Origin: Phycicoccus duodecadis
GTDB lineage: Bacteria > Actinomycetota > Actinomycetes > Actinomycetales > Dermatophilaceae
NCBI RefSeq assembly: GCF_002846495.1
Contig: NZ_PJNE01000001.1
Span: 1,674,001-1,738,000, forward strand
DNA: 64,000 bases
Direction: 5' to 3'
Below the pieces are notes generated by a model. That model was not told the origin of the DNA and ran no database searches. It saw only the letters and a program-made list of their open reading frames with translations. Shown piece by piece: positions 8,632 to 17,283 of this stretch. A program made the translations under genes and the position numbers. The stretch's first letter is position 1. Each line of letters begins with the position of its first letter.

Positions 8632-9366
8632 CAGGTCTGCGTGCTCCGCACTGATCCCCTCGTCGGCGATCGCCTGGTCGACGGTGTCGAGGTCACACAC
8701 CCGCACCATGGCCGGGCCGTCGAACTTGGCCGAGTCGGCGATGAGCACGATCCGCTGCGCCGCCTTGATCAGTGAGCGCTTCACCAGTGCCTCGTGGTCG
8801 GACGCGCAGAAGACGCCTCTCTCGTTGACCCCTCCGGCGGCCAGGAAGAGGACGTCGAAGCGCTGGCCGTCGATGGCAGCGAGGGTGGCCTCCCCCGCGA
8901 AGTCCTGGGTCTCGGGGTGCAGCTCGCCGCCGAAGACATGGACCCGGACCCCGGGCTTGGTCATCAGGGCGTTGACCACGGGTACCGAGTGGGTGACCAC
9001 CGACAGGCCCTGGTTCACCGGCAGCGCCCGGGCGAGCTCGAGGGCCGTGGTCCCCGAGTCGATGCAGATCGTCGATCCCGGGACGAGGAAGTTCAGCGCG
9101 ACCCGTGCGATCGCCTGCTTCTCGGCGAACATCTCGGTGGCCCGGGCCGTGAAGTCACTCGGGTTGAGGACCTCCTGGGTCAGGACGGTCACGCCCCCGT
9201 GGACCTTGCGGACCAGCTCGTCCGAGGCGAGCTGCTCGATGTCCCGACGCACCGTCATCTCGGATACATTCACGGCAGCAGCGAGCTCGGTGACGGTACA
9301 GAACCCCTGGCGGGCGACGATGTCGCTGAGCAGCTGCCGGCGCGCCGCCGGCCCACGGTTCGTCAC
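8557..9366 (-). CDS. DeoR-family transcriptional regulator
   Basis: The 269-residue protein has an N-terminal winged helix-turn-helix (RRQLLSDIVARQGFCTVTEL, then VNVSEMTVRRDIEQL, ending in VRKVHGG). The C-terminal DeoR sensor domain carries IDSGTTALELAR and the VFGGELHPETQDFAG region. DeoR proteins bind phosphorylated sugars and usually repress adjacent sugar operons. Here the gene lies directly downstream of, and codirectional with, a lactonase and MalEFG-type importer operon, so control of that operon is the natural inference. A perfect stem-loop and a motif shared with the promoter of the binding-protein gene lie upstream (9441-9475). The 3' end overlaps the convergent membrane-protein gene. 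Confidence 0.9.
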   Translation of the reverse strand: MTNRGPAARRQLLSDIVARQGFCTVTELAAAVNVSEMTVRRDIEQLASDELVRKVHGGVTVLTQEVLNPSDFTARATEMFAEKQAIARVALNFLVPGSTICIDSGTTALELARALPVNQGLSVVTHSVPVVNALMTKPGVRVHVFGGELHPETQDFAGEATLAAIDGQRFDVLFLAAGGVNERGVFCASDHEALVKRSLIKAAQRIVLIADSAKFDGPAMVRVCDLDTVDQAIADEGISAEHADLLRGAGVPLTVAAAQEHSFVYLESK

Positions 9367-9440
9367 GTGCCGCGCTCCCTCCGGTCGTCGCTGTTCTGCC
9401 AGGGTGCCCCTGTCGCCGATACGTTATCGACAAAGGTGTT

Positions 9441-9475
9441 AACTTTCCATCAGCAGTGTTGCTTTGTTCGCAAAG
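9441..9475. promoter_or_regulatory. candidate DeoR operator region
   Basis: Two elements lie in the AT-richer 153-base gap upstream of the DeoR gene. CTTTG TTCG CAAAG (9462-9475) is a perfect inverted repeat. AACTTTCCAT followed by TGTTG (9441-9461) is closely matched upstream of the binding-protein gene at 13847-13864. A motif shared by the two likely promoters of one regulon suggests an operator. The hairpin could alternatively terminate the lactonase transcript. Confidence 0.4.
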
Positions 9476-9519
9476 ATTTGTCTCCTCTGTCGGCGCCGGG
9501 AATGCACCGCGTCGGTCGG

Positions 9520-10602
9520 TCAGGGCGCCGCCCCTGACCCGGTGTCGGTGAACGGCCCGTCGGCGAAGACGAGACATACGGGCGAAGCGGCCGGCGCGAC
9601 CTGGACCAGGTCGCCGATGACGCCGCTGTCGCCGTCGGCGGCGAAGACCGCGATGGTGTTCGACCGCTGGTTGGCCACGTACAGGCATCCCCGGTGGAAG
9701 GTGAAGTGGCGCGGCCACTCCCCCCGGGACGAGACCTCCCCGACCAGCCTCGGCATACCCCCTCGGGGAACCCGCGAGATGTCGAAGACCGCGATGGAGT
9801 TCCATCCACGGTTCGCGACGAAGGCGAAGTCCTGGTTGGGGGAGACGACGAGATGCGACGGGAAGTTCGCGACACGGCGTCCCGCGCGTGAGCGCTCTGC
9901 ACCCGTCGTCACCGCTCCCACGTGCTCGAGCACCCCTGACGCCTGGGATAGGACGTGCAGACGGGAGTCCAGCTCGCCGGAGACGAGCAGCGCGTCGCCG
10001 ACCCACCCCATGTGTCGGGGACCCGACCCGGCCGGGAGCCGACAGACCTCGACGAGGGCGGGAGGCGCGCTCTCGCCGCGCACGGCGAACCGAACGACCC
10101 TGTCGCCGCCCAGATCCGAGACCAGCCAGTCCTCGGACCCGTCCCGGACGCGCAGGGCCTGGTGGAAGTGCGGGGACTCCTGTCGCTCGCGGACCGGCCC
10201 TGTTCCGCCCGGCGCGGCCGTGGAGCCCGTGGGCCCCAACGTGCCGTCGGGCGCCACGACGACGGTGGCGATGCCGGCGGGCAGGTAGTTCACCAGGACG
10301 AGTCGGCGACGGGCGTCGTCCACGACGAGGTGGCACGGCAGCCCGCCCCCCGACGGGGCGCTACCGACCACCGTCAGCTTCCCCTGCGTCCGAGCGAGGC
10401 TGACGACACGTCCGTCGGGCTCCTCCTCCACCGCGAACAGGAGGCCCATACCGAGAGCCAGGAACGTCGGGTTCGACAGAGGGACGGTCGACAGGTCACC
10501 GGTCAGCGCGCCGTCGGCCCCCACGCCGCGAACCGACACGCCGGAACCGCGGCCATCCTGCGCACTCGTGTAGGACCCGACGTACAGCGTGGACGTGTTC
10601 AT
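9520..10602 (-). CDS. lactonase family protein (7-bladed beta-propeller, 6-phosphogluconolactonase-like)
   Basis: The 360-residue protein is a YbhE/Pgl-type lactonase, recognised by TLYVGSYTS at the start and repeated propeller blades with SPHFHQALRV, SGPRHMGW and PRHFTFHRGCLYVANQRSNTIAVF. These proteins hydrolyse sugar lactones. The gene lies 23 bases downstream of a MalG-type permease, so the operon imports a sugar and probably handles its lactone after oxidation. ATG 10602 has GGGAG seven to eight bases upstream. No sugar dehydrogenase is in the operon; the lipoprotein GSDH at 43318 is far away. Substrate specificity cannot be read from sequence. Confidence 0.85.
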   Translation of the reverse strand: MNTSTLYVGSYTSAQDGRGSGVSVRGVGADGALTGDLSTVPLSNPTFLALGMGLLFAVEEEPDGRVVSLARTQGKLTVVGSAPSGGGLPCHLVVDDARRRLVLVNYLPAGIATVVVAPDGTLGPTGSTAAPGGTGPVRERQESPHFHQALRVRDGSEDWLVSDLGGDRVVRFAVRGESAPPALVEVCRLPAGSGPRHMGWVGDALLVSGELDSRLHVLSQASGVLEHVGAVTTGAERSRAGRRVANFPSHLVVSPNQDFAFVANRGWNSIAVFDISRVPRGGMPRLVGEVSSRGEWPRHFTFHRGCLYVANQRSNTIAVFAADGDSGVIGDLVQVAPAASPVCLVFADGPFTDTGSGAAP

Positions 10603-10625
10603 ACCGCGCTCCCGACCCCCACTCG

Positions 10626-11516
10626 CTACTTGATCGACCCGGCGAGACCGCTCACGAGATACCTCTGCATGAGCATGAAGATGATGATGACCGGGATCGA
10701 GATGATGACCAGCACCGCGAACAGCGCGCCGGGCTGGCTGAGGAACGTCCCCCGGTACGCGAGGGGAATCAGCGTGAGGGGCTTCTTGTCGTTGTCGCTG
10801 ATCGCCACCAGCGGCAACAGGAAGTCGTTCCACGCGATCATGGTCTGCCAGATCACGATGACCGCCAGCGCCGGGCGGGCCAGCGGGAAGTAGATGCGCC
10901 AGAACACCTGCCACGTGGTCGCGCCGTCGATCACGGCGGCTTCGAACAGCTCGCGAGGGATGGCCAGGAACGCGGTGCGCACGATGATGATGGCGAACGG
11001 CAGGCCCAGCGCCGTGTAGACCAGCACGAGCCCCAGGATCGAGTTGTACAGGTGGATCGCCTGGAGGATCTTGAACGTCGCGACGATGATGCTCGGCATG
11101 GGGAGCACCAGCGCGAGCACGAGAACGCCGAAGAGCAGCGCCTTCAACGGAACGTGCAGCCGCGCGAACGCGAAGGCGGCCATGGAGCCCAGCACCACCA
11201 CGAGCACCACCGACGGGACCGTGATCAGCAGGCTGTTCACGAGGTCCTGGAAGATCGGGCTCTCCTGGAAGATGATGCCGTAGTTCGAGAAGTCGGGCTG
11301 CGCGGGCCACGTCCCGAGCAGGACGGTCGCGGGGTTGGCGGAGGGCAGGAACGACAGCCCCAGGACCAGCAGGACCGGGACCAGCCACAGGACGGCGAGC
11401 GGCGCGAGCAACCAGTGGAGCCAGCGGCCGGACGACGGCCGGCGGCGCCTCCGAGGTCGGCTCCCCGCCACCGTCCCGTCGTTCGCGAGCGTGGTGCCGG
11501 ATGCAGCGGTCATCAC
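10626..11516 (-). CDS. carbohydrate ABC transporter permease, MalG type
   Basis: The 296-residue protein has six predicted transmembrane segments and the MalG-type EAA loop in RELFEAAVIDGATTWQVFWR, which docks the ATPase. The N-terminus is short and arginine-rich. The ATG at 11516 overlaps the stop of the MalF-type gene by four bases, so the two permeases are coupled. As in many actinobacterial sugar importers, no ATPase gene is in the operon; a shared MsiK-like ATPase encoded elsewhere is likely. Confidence 0.9.
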   Translation of the reverse strand: MMTAASGTTLANDGTVAGSRPRRRRRPSSGRWLHWLLAPLAVLWLVPVLLVLGLSFLPSANPATVLLGTWPAQPDFSNYGIIFQESPIFQDLVNSLLITVPSVVLVVVLGSMAAFAFARLHVPLKALLFGVLVLALVLPMPSIIVATFKILQAIHLYNSILGLVLVYTALGLPFAIIIVRTAFLAIPRELFEAAVIDGATTWQVFWRIYFPLARPALAVIVIWQTMIAWNDFLLPLVAISDNDKKPLTLIPLAYRGTFLSQPGALFAVLVIISIPVIIIFMLMQRYLVSGLAGSIK

Positions 11517-12406
11517 TTCTCCTCACTGGAGATGAAGCCCGCGCCGAAGGCGCGGACCATGATGAGGGAGCTCGCGACCGCGATCACCAGGAGGACCACG
11601 CTGATCGCCGAGGCGTAACCGACGCTCTGGAGCGGGAACGCCTGCTGGAACGCGTACGTCGGCAGCATCTCGGAGGCGTGGTTCGGGCCGCCCCCGGTCA
11701 GCACGTAGACCAGCTCGAAGGTCTTCAGCGAGCCGATGATGCCCAGGAGCAGGAGCGAGAGATGGGTCGGCTTGAGCAGGGGCAGGATGATGCGGACCGT
11801 CGTCTGGAACCCGCTCGCCCCGTCGATGCGGGCCGCCTCGAGCACGCTCCGGTCGATGAGCTGCAGGCCGGCGAGGTAGAAGAGCATCGAGAACCCTGTC
11901 CACATCCACACGTTCACCAGGATCACGCCGAAGATCGCCGTGTGCGGATCGGAGAGGTAGTTCGCGCTCAGGAAGGTCAGCCCGGTGACCTTCCCCAGCG
12001 CTGCGAGCAGCCCTGAGAACGGGTCGAGGATGTGCGACCAGACGATCCCGACGACGACCGCGGAGAGGATGGCGGGAACGAAGAACACCGCCCGGTAGAG
12101 GGTGTTGGCCCGTAGCCGCCGGTTCAGGGCAAGGGCGAGGAGGAACCCCACGGCGGCCTGTGGGACCAGCGTGAGGGGGATCCACAGGGCCGAGTTCCGC
12201 AGCGTGATCATGAAGATGGGGTCGTGGAGGAGCTGGACGTAGTTGCCCAGGCCCACGGAGGTTCCGGGGTTGATGCCGTCCCACTTCAGGGTGCTCGCCT
12301 GGACGTTGTACACGATGGGGTACACGACGAACACCGCGAACAGTGACAGCGCCGGCAGCAGGAACAACAGCCCCGCCGAGCTCTCCTTGAGGGAGCGCCT
12401 CACCAT
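11513..12406 (-). CDS. carbohydrate ABC transporter permease, MalF type
   Basis: The 297-residue inner-membrane permease has six hydrophobic segments and the EAA motif in SVLEAARIDGASGFQTTVRI. It lacks the long periplasmic loop of enteric MalF, as is normal for this class. It pairs with the MalG-type permease that overlaps its 3' end. Upstream, a 14-bp stem-loop separates it from the binding-protein gene, which probably lowers its expression relative to that gene. Confidence 0.9.
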   Translation of the reverse strand: MVRRSLKESSAGLLFLLPALSLFAVFVVYPIVYNVQASTLKWDGINPGTSVGLGNYVQLLHDPIFMITLRNSALWIPLTLVPQAAVGFLLALALNRRLRANTLYRAVFFVPAILSAVVVGIVWSHILDPFSGLLAALGKVTGLTFLSANYLSDPHTAIFGVILVNVWMWTGFSMLFYLAGLQLIDRSVLEAARIDGASGFQTTVRIILPLLKPTHLSLLLLGIIGSLKTFELVYVLTGGGPNHASEMLPTYAFQQAFPLQSVGYASAISVVLLVIAVASSLIMVRAFGAGFISSEEK

Positions 12407-12424
12407 GGACCTCCGATCAGTGAT

Positions 12425-12456
12425 GGGCGTCCCGGCCCCGAAGGGCCGGGACGCCC
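12425..12456 (-). terminator. strong intergenic stem-loop between binding-protein and permease genes
   Basis: On the transcribed (minus) strand, GGGCGTCCCGGCCC pairs perfectly with GGGCCGGGACGCCC across a TTCG loop. This gives a 14-bp stem closed by a C(UUCG)G tetraloop, one of the most stable RNA hairpins. It lies 28 bases after the binding-protein stop and 18 bases before the permease start. As in other sugar importers, it probably acts as a partial terminator or 3' stabiliser rather than the operon end. Confidence 0.7.
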
Positions 12457-12484
12457 GCGCGTGGGAACTGGGCAGGGCTCCCGG

Positions 12485-13810
12485 CTACCCGGCGCTCACC
12501 TGGTCCTGCACCTTCTGCACCGATGCGGCGGCGTCCTGGGGCGTCGTCTGCCCGCTCGCGAGGGCGGCGAGGGCATCGTTCACGGCCTGGTCCACCTTCG
12601 GGTCCGCGAGGTAGCGCGAGTACTTCACGTTGGGGAGCCAGTCCGTCATGAACGTGTTCCAGATGGCCTTCTGGTTGTCGCCGGTGAACTTCTGGGGGGT
12701 GAGCCCCACCACCGCCGGCACGTCGTTGAAGGTGTTGATCATCTTCTGCGCACCGGCGCCCGCGATGAAGTCGGTGAGCACCTTGCACGCGAGCTCGGGG
12801 TTCTTGGTGTTCTTCGCCATGCCCAGGCCGACGTCCATGCCTCCGACCAGCTGCGGCTGGGATGCGCCACCCGGGATGGTCGGGAACAGGAACGGCTTCC
12901 AGCCGGCCATGCCCTGGGACACCGGCGGCGTGCCGGACCGGGTGGGGTCGGACTGCTGGATCCACCAGCTGCCGAACGGGAAGATCGCCGCCTTGCCCGC
13001 CTCGATCTGGTTGCCGGCGTCCGGGTAGGCCGTCAGGCCCATCGCGCCGTCCTGGAAGACCTTCTGGGTGAACAGCTTCTGCCAGTAGTCGAACGCCTTG
13101 ACGATGTCCGGGTTGGTCCACTTGTCCGTCCCGCCCTCGGCCTTGTAGACGAGTCCCGGGTTCACGTTGTTGACGATCTGCAGGAAGACGATGCTGCGGT
13201 TCCAGCCCTGGAGAGCAGGCATCAGGAACGGGGCGAAGTCCTTGCCCTTCTGGTTCTTGGAGAACGCGACGAGCTCGTCCCAGGTCTGCGGGATCGTCGC
13301 GTTGTTCGCCTTGAGGATGTCCGTGTTCGCCCAGAGGTTCACGGTCTCGTTCATCAGGGGCAGCGAGTAGAAGTTGGTGTCGCCCTTGGGGTTGCCCAGC
13401 TGGGCTTCGGTGAGCCCGATCGGGAAGAACTTGGTCTTCCAGTCGGCGCCCCAGGTCTTGGCTGCACAGTCCTGCAGCGGCATGAGCTTGGCGCGGAACT
13501 GCTGGGTGTAGGCACCGGACTGCAGCCCCACGACGTCGGGCATCGTGTTGGACGCCGCGCGCGTCTGGAGGTCGACGAGGTAGTCAGGCGCGTTGTAGAT
13601 CGTGGCCTTCACGGTGACGCCCTTGTTCGCCGCCTGGACGGCGGCGACCATCTGGTCCGTCGTCTGCTGGATCGGGCTCCACGACTCGAACGACACGGCA
13701 TTGGTCGCTCCGCCGCTGTCGGACGCCGGGGCCGCGCCGCCGGCGCACGCGGTCAGCCCGAGGCAGGTGACCACTCCGCCCACAGTGAGAACGCTGATTC
13801 GAAGCCTCAT
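12485..13810 (-). CDS. extracellular solute-binding lipoprotein, family 1 (sugar)
   Basis: The 441-residue protein has a lipoprotein signal ending in the lipobox LTAC (Cys22), followed by a short Gly/Ala/Ser linker. The mature protein is a MalE-type family 1 binding protein (NAVSFESWSP, later TWDELVAFSKNQ and IFPFGSWWIQQSDP). It delivers the substrate to the two permeases downstream. ATG 13810 is preceded by AGAGGATC. The upstream region is AT-rich for this genome and holds a motif shared with the DeoR promoter. The ligand is unknown; the lactonase in the operon suggests an oxidisable sugar. Confidence 0.92.
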   Translation of the reverse strand: MRLRISVLTVGGVVTCLGLTACAGGAAPASDSGGATNAVSFESWSPIQQTTDQMVAAVQAANKGVTVKATIYNAPDYLVDLQTRAASNTMPDVVGLQSGAYTQQFRAKLMPLQDCAAKTWGADWKTKFFPIGLTEAQLGNPKGDTNFYSLPLMNETVNLWANTDILKANNATIPQTWDELVAFSKNQKGKDFAPFLMPALQGWNRSIVFLQIVNNVNPGLVYKAEGGTDKWTNPDIVKAFDYWQKLFTQKVFQDGAMGLTAYPDAGNQIEAGKAAIFPFGSWWIQQSDPTRSGTPPVSQGMAGWKPFLFPTIPGGASQPQLVGGMDVGLGMAKNTKNPELACKVLTDFIAGAGAQKMINTFNDVPAVVGLTPQKFTGDNQKAIWNTFMTDWLPNVKYSRYLADPKVDQAVNDALAALASGQTTPQDAAASVQKVQDQVSAG

Positions 13811-13846
13811 TGCTTGATCCTCTCGTGCACCTGACTGAGTGGCGCG

Positions 13847-13886
13847 AACTTACCATGACTGTTGGATTATTTACATAGCATGTTGG
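13847..13886 (-). promoter_or_regulatory. AT-rich promoter/operator region of the sugar importer operon
   Basis: This is an AT-rich island in an otherwise GC-rich gap. It carries AACTTACCATGACTGTTG (13847-13864), closely matching the element at 9441-9461, and two direct copies of TGTTGG 21 bases apart (13860 and 13881). A TAAAT-rich stretch on the minus strand could serve as a -10 region. Function is inferred from position and the shared motif. Confidence 0.35.
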
Positions 13887-14059
13887 CGGACTATCACAGG
13901 CGTTCGAAGGCTCGCGGAACGGCCCCTCGCCCTGGTGACGGGCCCCCTTCGGGGCGGACCGCTCCGGGCCCGGTCGGCCACCTCCGGGGCCCCCAGCGCC
14001 CCGGCGGCCCCGGCTCTGGCGCATGATGCAGGGAACGACCCGACCCAAGGAGCATCCGC

Positions 14060-15028
14060 ATGGAGTACACCCGTCTCGGTAGCACCGGCCTGCGCGTGAG
14101 CCGCATCGCCCTGGGGTGCATGAGCTACGCCGACGGGTCGCGGGGGAACCACCCGTGGGCGCTCGACGAGGAGACCTCCGGCGCGTTCTTCCGGCAGGCC
14201 GTCGAGCTGGGGATCACGTTCTGGGACACCGCGAACGTCTACAGCGCGGGCACGTCCGAGGAGTTCGTGGGCCGGGCGATCCGGCGCTACAGCCGGCGCG
14301 AGGACATCGTGCTGGCCACCAAGGTGCACGGGAAGATGCACGACGGGCCCGGCGGCTCCGGGCTGTCGCGCAAGGCCATCCTCGAGCAGGTCGACGCCTC
14401 GCTGCGGCGCCTCGACACCGACTACGTCGACCTCTACCAGATCCACCGCCTCGACCCCGAGGTGCCGATGGAGGAGACGATGGAGGCGCTCCACGACATC
14501 GTGCGCGCCGGCAAGGCCCGCTACATCGGGGCGTCGTCGATGTGGGCCTGGCAGTTCGCGTCGATGCAGCACGCGGCCGACCTGAACGGCTGGACCCGGT
14601 TCGTCTCGATGCAGGACCAGTACAGCCTGCTGATGCGCGAGGAGGAGCGCGAGATGCTGCCGCTGCTCGCGGCCCAGGGTGTCGGCGCCATCCCGTGGAG
14701 CCCGCTGGCGCGTGGCCGGGTGGCGCGGCCGTGGGGCGAGCAGACCGACCGCTCGGGCACCGACGAGTTCGGCAAGCGGCTGTACCAGGACTCCGACGCG
14801 GCCATCGTGGGCGCCGTCGAGCGGATCGCCGCCGAGCGCGGGGTCGCGATGGCGAGCGTGGGGCTGGCCTGGGTGCTGCGCAACCCGGTCGTCGACGCGC
14901 CCATCGTCGGCGCGACCAAGCCGCACCACCTCACGGATGCCGTGGCCGCCCTCGACATCCAGCTCACCGACGCCGAGGTGGCCGCGCTCGAGGAGCACTA
15001 CACGCCGCGCCCGAACACCGGGTTCTGA
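14060..15028 (+). CDS. aldo/keto reductase
   Basis: The 322-residue protein starts MEYTRLGSTGLRVSRIALGC, typical of the YajO/voltage-gated potassium-channel beta-like aldo/keto reductases. The catalytic tetrad is visible: Asp and Tyr in FWDTANVYSAG, Lys in LATKVHG and His in YQIHRLD. The NADPH-binding end is in PIVGATKPHHL. These are TIM-barrel cytosolic oxidoreductases acting on carbonyls. ATG 14060 follows AAGGAG at a normal distance. Divergent from the sugar importer and convergent with the hydrolase at 15047 (18-base gap). Substrate unknown; a link to the sugar operon is possible but unsupported. Confidence 0.9.
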   Translation: MEYTRLGSTGLRVSRIALGCMSYADGSRGNHPWALDEETSGAFFRQAVELGITFWDTANVYSAGTSEEFVGRAIRRYSRREDIVLATKVHGKMHDGPGGSGLSRKAILEQVDASLRRLDTDYVDLYQIHRLDPEVPMEETMEALHDIVRAGKARYIGASSMWAWQFASMQHAADLNGWTRFVSMQDQYSLLMREEEREMLPLLAAQGVGAIPWSPLARGRVARPWGEQTDRSGTDEFGKRLYQDSDAAIVGAVERIAAERGVAMASVGLAWVLRNPVVDAPIVGATKPHHLTDAVAALDIQLTDAEVAALEEHYTPRPNTGF

Positions 15029-15046
15029 GCCGGCGGTCGGGGGCGG

Positions 15047-15931
15047 TCAGGCGTCGGTCGTCAGGCCGCAGGCGGCCCGGACGCGCGTGGCCACCATCGC
15101 CATCGTCGTGCGGGCCCGCACCGGGTCGTCGGTGAGGAAGTAGTGGTCGGCACCCGGCGTGACGTCGTGCACGACCTCGAGACCGGCCTCGCGCAGCCGC
15201 CGCGCGTAGGTGTCGCCGTCCGGGCGCAGGGCGTCGCGTTCACCGGTCATCACGATGGTCGGCGGCAGGCCCGAGAGGTCGTCGGCCAACAGCGGTGAGG
15301 CGTAAGGCTCCCGGCGCCGCTCGACATCGGGGAAGTACACCCGGCGCACCATCCGGCGCAGGGCGGGGTCGATCATCCCGGCGCCCTCGGGCACCTCGGA
15401 GGCGAGGTCGAGGGCGGGGACACCGAGCACCTGCAGCACCGGGGTGAAGGACGCGCGGTCGCGGGCCTGGAGGCACACCGAGGCCGCGACCTGGCCGCCG
15501 GCGCTGAAGCCCGAGACCACCAGCCGCGAGCCGTCTACGCCGTACTCGGTGCCGTGGGCGGCCAGGGCGGCGGCGACGTCGTGCCCCTCCTCCTGCCCCA
15601 CGGGGTAGCGCACCTGCGGGGCCACCGACCAGTCGACGTTGGCGACGGCGACCCCGGCGGTGGCGGCGAGGTAGCGGCACCAGAAGTCGTCCATCTGGGG
15701 GTAGCGCATCACGAAGGCGCCGCCGTGGAAGTGCACGACGACCGGTGGCGCGGTGCCGGCCCGCGGCGGCCGGTACAGGTCCACCCGGACGTCGCCGTGC
15801 CGGGTCGGGACGCGCAGCCGCTCGGGGGCGGGCAGGTCGCGGCCGGCGAAGCGCAGGGGCTCCCCGTACCGGACGGTGAGGGGCGCCGACTTCTGCATCA
15901 TCCAGGCACGGGCGTCGTCGAGCAGGGTCAT
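15047..15931 (-). CDS. alpha/beta-hydrolase, hormone-sensitive-lipase family
   Basis: The 294-residue protein has HFHGGAF (oxyanion HGG at 69-71), GFSAGG (nucleophile Ser143), acid Asp233 in GERDAL and base His263 in GADHYF, a complete esterase triad. It is more distant from the two hydrolases at 3755-5655 than they are from each other. No signal peptide is seen, so it is cytosolic. ATG 15931 begins the recognisable N-terminus, although the ribosome-binding site is weak. Upstream lies the IS30 insertion at 16032, which may have separated the gene from distal promoter sequence. Confidence 0.82.
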   Translation of the reverse strand: MTLLDDARAWMMQKSAPLTVRYGEPLRFAGRDLPAPERLRVPTRHGDVRVDLYRPPRAGTAPPVVVHFHGGAFVMRYPQMDDFWCRYLAATAGVAVANVDWSVAPQVRYPVGQEEGHDVAAALAAHGTEYGVDGSRLVVSGFSAGGQVAASVCLQARDRASFTPVLQVLGVPALDLASEVPEGAGMIDPALRRMVRRVYFPDVERRREPYASPLLADDLSGLPPTIVMTGERDALRPDGDTYARRLREAGLEVVHDVTPGADHYFLTDDPVRARTTMAMVATRVRAACGLTTDA

Positions 15932-15960
15932 GGGGGTGGTTCGTGGCGGGAGCTGGCACC

Positions 15961-15993
15961 GGATGGACGCGGGTAGGGCGCCGGATGGACGCG
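15961..15993. repeat. 11-bp direct repeat next to interrupted palindrome
   Basis: GGATGGACGCG occurs at 15961-15971 and again at 15983-15993, just outside the left arm of the palindrome interrupted by the IS. GGATGGACGC recurs within the loop of the other interrupted palindrome (40934-40943). The motif therefore seems associated with this repeat family. Confidence 0.5.
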
Positions 15994-16031
15994 CTCGGGT
16001 CGAGAGGAGGCGACACGCAGGCTTCCACCGC

Positions 16032-17283
16032 TGCGGCCTCAGGGGGTGAACGCAACACGACCTGTGGAGGTGTGTTGTGACATTGAAGTTGGCTCGTCGG
16101 TTTGAGGACGCGTTCTGGCGTGAGTACCGGCTCGATGGTGACGTGCTGCGGTCCGCGGCTGTGGCTGGGGTCGGATCGAGCATCGCGGGGCGGTGGGTCC
16201 GCGAGTCTGGTGGCGTGATCAGGATGCGGGTTGCGGACTCTGGCCACCGGCTCAGCTTCGAGGAGCGTGAGGCGATCGAGGAGATGCTCGCCCGGGGCCA
16301 TACCCAGGCGGAGATCGCGCGCGAGATCGGGCGGGCGCGGTCGACGATCAGTCGGGAGATCGCGCGCAACCTTCGCCCCAAGGGCCGCACCAGCGCCGGG
16401 ACGGTGCGGATGCGGCCGTACTCGGCGCGGATCGCGCAGCTGAAGGCTGAGCAGCGGGCCCGCCGGCCCAAACCGACCAAGCTGTCCGGGCACCGGGTGC
16501 TCGCGGCGACGGTGCAGGCGTGGATCGGCGGGACCGAGCGGATGAGCCCTCAGCAGGTCAGCAACCGGCTCAAGGTGCTCTTCCCCGATGATGAGTCGAT
16601 GCGGGTCTCCCACGAGACGCTCTACCAGGAGCTGTACGTCCAAGGCCGTGGCCACCTGCGCGCTGACCTGCACCACGCGCTTCGCACCGGTCGGGCCCGT
16701 CGGGCCCCGCGCAAGGCCGCCAAACGGCCCCGGGTGCCCGGGGAGCTGCTGATCGCGAATCGACCCAAGGACGTCGACGCCCGCACCGTGCCCGGGCACT
16801 GGGAAGGTGACCTGATCATCGGCAAGAACAGCGCCTCGGCGATCGGGACCCTGGTCGAGCGCACCACCCGGTTCGTGATCCTGCTTCACCTACCAGGGCG
16901 GCACGACGCCGAATCCGTCGCCGACGCCATCGCGCAACAGATCACCGCCCTACCCGAGCACCTGGCCCGCTCCCTGACCTGGGACCAAGGCGTCGAGCTG
17001 GTCGGCTCCCACCAACGAGTCCGTGCCGAGACCGGGCTGAGCGTGTGGTTCTGCGACCCCGCCTCGCCCTGGCAACGCGGCAGCAACGAGAACACCAACG
17101 GGCTCCTTCGCCAGTACTTCCCCAAGGGCACCGACCTGTCCGTGTACACCCAAGAAGACCTCGAGACCGTCGCAGACGGACTCAACGCCCGACCCCGCAT
17201 GACCCTGGGATGGCGTACCCCAGCCGAAGCCCTCGCCGAAGTAGCCTGAAACCAACCCGTTGCGCTCACCGATTGAGACCGCC
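16032..17283 (+). mobile_element. IS30-family insertion sequence, copy 1 (1252 bp)
   Basis: The ends are imperfect inverted repeats: left TGCGGCCTCAGGGGGTGAAC, right (reverse complement) GGCGGTCTCAATCGGTGAGC, both followed by GCAAC. The boundaries come from comparison with copy 2 at 40947-42198, where identity begins and ends at the same bases. A 3-bp direct duplication CGC flanks the element (16029-16031 and 17284-17286). It carries one transposase gene. The segments compared by eye between the two copies are identical, so transposition looks recent. It sits in the exact centre of a palindrome loop. Confidence 0.93.
16077..17249 (+). CDS. IS30-family transposase, copy 1
   Basis: The 390-residue transposase has an N-terminal region, then the IS30-type helix-turn-helix (HRLSFEEREAIEEMLARGHT, then QAEIAREIGRARSTISREI). 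The C-terminal DDE integrase fold shows D in PGHWEGDLIIG, D in LTWDQGVEL and E in QRGSNENTNG about 35 residues further. It catalyses cut-and-paste or circle-mediated transposition of the element. GTG 16077 has GGAGG at 16066-16070. The length is normal for the family and no frameshift is seen, so it is probably active. The protein is identical to that of copy 2. Confidence 0.95.
   Translation: MTLKLARRFEDAFWREYRLDGDVLRSAAVAGVGSSIAGRWVRESGGVIRMRVADSGHRLSFEEREAIEEMLARGHTQAEIAREIGRARSTISREIARNLRPKGRTSAGTVRMRPYSARIAQLKAEQRARRPKPTKLSGHRVLAATVQAWIGGTERMSPQQVSNRLKVLFPDDESMRVSHETLYQELYVQGRGHLRADLHHALRTGRARRAPRKAAKRPRVPGELLIANRPKDVDARTVPGHWEGDLIIGKNSASAIGTLVERTTRFVILLHLPGRHDAESVADAIAQQITALPEHLARSLTWDQGVELVGSHQRVRAETGLSVWFCDPASPWQRGSNENTNGLLRQYFPKGTDLSVYTQEDLETVADGLNARPRMTLGWRTPAEALAEVA

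Noticed and set aside
15240..16889. A long antisense frame across IS copy 1, mirrored at 41341-43119 across copy 2
   Set aside because: Its recurrence only reflects the duplicated IS. It is antisense to the transposase and carries no motif.
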